23,451 nt of DNA from Sphingomonadales bacterium UBA6157 (lineage in GTDB: Bacteria > Pseudomonadota > Alphaproteobacteria > Sphingomonadales > Sphingomonadaceae). Below the pieces are notes generated by a model. The model had not been told where the DNA came from, made no database searches, and was given only the letters and a program-made list of their open reading frames with translations. How positions within the stretch are numbered: position 1 is the first letter of the stretch; each line of letters starts with the position of its first letter. Location: contig DIUN01000024.1 in the NCBI GenBank assembly GCA_002423025.1, forward strand, positions 1-23,451, written 5' to 3'. A program made the position numbers and the translations under genes. Shown here one piece after another: positions 22,612 through 23,451 of this stretch.

Positions 22612-23451
22612 TGCCGTCTTTTAACACCATGCCCTGGGTGAGCAGTTTTTTGAAAGGTTCGTCGTTAACGAGTAAACCTTCATCGCGCAGCAGTTTGTTG
22701 AAAAAGCGCGAATACAAAAGATGCAGAATGGCATGCTCGATACCGCCGATATACTGGTCAACAGGCAGCCAGTAATTGGCGTTTTCATCCAGCATCTTGT
22801 CGGCTTTAGGGCTGGCAAAACGGGCAAAATACCAGGAGGATTCCATGAAGGTGTCAAACGTATCCGTTTCCCTTCGCCCGTCTTTGCCGCATTTAGGGCA
22901 GGCCGCATGCGAAAAAGTCGGATGAGCAACCAGAGGCGACTGTGAGCCATCCAGCACGACATCTCTTGGCAGTTCGACAGGTAAATCTTTTTCCGGCACA
23001 GGAACAACACCGCAATCATCGCAGTAAATTACCGGAATCGGCGCGCCCCAATAACGCTGTCTTGACACGCCCCAATCCCGCAGGCGGAAATTGGTTTTAC
23101 GCTGGCCTTTGTTTTCCGATTCCAGTTTTTTAGCAATGGCCGAAAAAGCGTCTTGAGACGTCAGGCCGTCGAATTCGCCGGAATTGTTTAGAATGCCTTT
23201 GTCTGTAAATGCATGGTCGTTGATGTCATCAGGACTTCCGTCTTTGGCAAAAATAACTTGTTTTAGCGGAATGCCGTATTTATGAGCAAATTCGAAATCG
23301 CGTTGATCATGGGCCGGTACGGCCATGACGGCACCGGTGCCGTATCCCATCAATACAAAGTTGGCAATCCAGACCGGCACTTGCTCGCCGGTTATGGGGT
23401 GTGTCGCTTTAATGCCCGAATCAACCCCGCGTTTTTCCATGGTTTCCATCG
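21554..23451 (-). CDS. chimeric leuS::valS open frame (5' end beyond window)
   Basis: An uninterrupted minus-strand frame of at least 631 codons that joins two different aminoacyl-tRNA synthetases. Residues 1 to ~280 are leucyl-tRNA synthetase: the CP1 editing block GYGTGAVMAVPAHDQRD, the DWGVSRQRYWGAPIP block, CxxC pairs, and TFMESSWYFARF. From KMSKS (~281-285) onward it is valyl-tRNA synthetase: YGADALRFTLTAMETQGRDIKLDEKRVEGYRNFATKLWNAARF, the anticodon-binding FVWNRFCDWYLEL, HPVMPFLTEELW, and the C-terminal coiled coil with GVIDLDAERARLEK. Base composition falls sharply at the same point. A functional enzyme of this make-up is not expected; read it as valS 3' half plus a foreign leuS piece. 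No start codon is assigned because the frame runs off the edge. Confidence 0.85.
   Translation of the reverse strand, partial: METMEKRGVDSGIKATHPITGEQVPVWIANFVLMGYGTGAVMAVPAHDQRDFEFAHKYGIPLKQVIFAKDGSPDDINDHAFTDKGILNNSGEFDGLTSQDAFSAIAKKLESENKGQRKTNFRLRDWGVSRQRYWGAPIPVIYCDDCGVVPVPEKDLPVELPRDVVLDGSQSPLVAHPTFSHAACPKCGKDGRRETDTFDTFMESSWYFARFASPKADKMLDENANYWLPVDQYIGGIEHAILHLLYSRFFNKLLRDEGLLVNDEPFKKLLTQGMVLKDGSKMSKSKGNTVDPLVLIDRYGADALRFTLTAMETQGRDIKLDEKRVEGYRNFATKLWNAARFCQSNGIAASTSPTPPAASHAVNRWIIGEVAACARALDGAVAAYRFDGYAETIYQFVWNRFCDWYLELTKPLLAEGADAAVAAETRAVTGWALDQILVMLHPVMPFLTEELWHKLGARDADLVLARWPVADALPADAAASADIEWLIGLVSEVRSARTELNVPPGAKLGYVVEGADAATQARLAGNASALERLARIVPATTAPSGGRLQLVHAGATYALPLEGVIDLDAERARLEKAMAAAAKERDALAGRLNSPGFVEKAKPEAVEKARADHQARSAEAERLGAALARLG
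22577..23451 (-). pseudogene. leuS: leucyl-tRNA synthetase internal fragment (foreign composition)
   Basis: Clearly more AT-rich than the rest of the window, with A/T-ending codons (runs such as TTTTTT and GTTAAC appear). It encodes the LeuRS CP1 editing segment, zinc-like CDDCG and CPKCG pairs, the WLPVDQYIGGIEHAILHLLYSRFF block and GMVLKDGSKMSKS. KMSKS follows GMVL directly, without the long leucine-specific insert found in E. coli LeuRS. The donor is probably a different proteobacterium, perhaps a gammaproteobacterium (low confidence). Both ends are incomplete: the 5' part is outside the window and the 3' part is replaced by valS. Confidence 0.85.

Noticed and set aside
21554..23451. A genuine bifunctional or fused synthetase
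   Set aside because: The join replaces one synthetase's C-terminal half with another's at a shared motif and coincides with a composition change; a true fusion would keep whole domains with a linker.

Overview
The first ~22.57 kb reads as one stretch of a high-GC alphaproteobacterial chromosome, most likely a sphingomonad (Sphingomonadales). Reasons: strongly GC-biased third codon positions, tightly overlapping operons (ATGA/GTGA junctions), a catabolic-type TonB receptor, an S46 dipeptidyl peptidase, SnoaL-like proteins and a tandem HxlR-type regulator. The last ~0.85 kb (about 22,612 to the right edge) differs in base composition and codon use. It belongs to another gene, leucyl-tRNA synthetase, joined in frame to the 3' half of a sphingomonad-like valyl-tRNA synthetase exactly at the shared KMSKS motif. 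This is most simply a chimeric assembly join, so the right edge should not be trusted as native context.

Layout. Positions 1-24 hold the 5' end of a tRNA-Gly (minus), followed by a threefold 18-bp repeat. From 137 to 3357 (minus) lie a general-stress-like membrane protein, an exported S46 dipeptidyl peptidase and a small ferritin-like protein. A near-consensus sigma70 promoter at 3498-3525 then drives a plus-strand operon (3556-7924): SCP2-type thiolase, SnoaL/LEH-like protein, feruloyl-CoA synthase-like ligase and DUF1295 membrane protein. Facing it is a minus-strand operon (11102-7946): DapB-like NAD(P)-dependent reductase, divergent thiolase homologue and nitronate monooxygenase-like flavoprotein. 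A second acyl-CoA ligase (11235-12902, plus) is divergent from that operon. Next come a carotenoid/lignostilbene-type cleavage dioxygenase (12909-14411, minus), divergent from an exported limonene-epoxide-hydrolase-like protein (14572-15090), and a duplicated HxlR regulator (15160-16122). A four-gene operon follows (16160-18911) that alternates SDR and SnoaL_4 proteins. A TonB-dependent receptor (18993-21290, minus) closes the catabolic block behind a good rho-independent terminator. A 15-bp perfect palindrome and the valS/leuS chimera end the window.

How the genes may work together (inference): outer-membrane import by the TonB receptor, oxidative C=C cleavage by the carotenoid-oxygenase-family enzyme, CoA activation by two ligases, SDR and reductase redox steps, SnoaL/LEH-fold lyases or hydrolases, and thiolytic or retro-Claisen release by two thiolase-type enzymes. 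This fits catabolism of a phenylpropanoid/stilbenoid or a terpenoid/steroid-like compound; the substrate cannot be read from sequence. Two promoters in the block, those of the DapB-like reductase and of the first SDR, share a 28-bp bipartite motif, which suggests a common regulator. The tandem HxlR protein encoded next to one of them is the obvious candidate.
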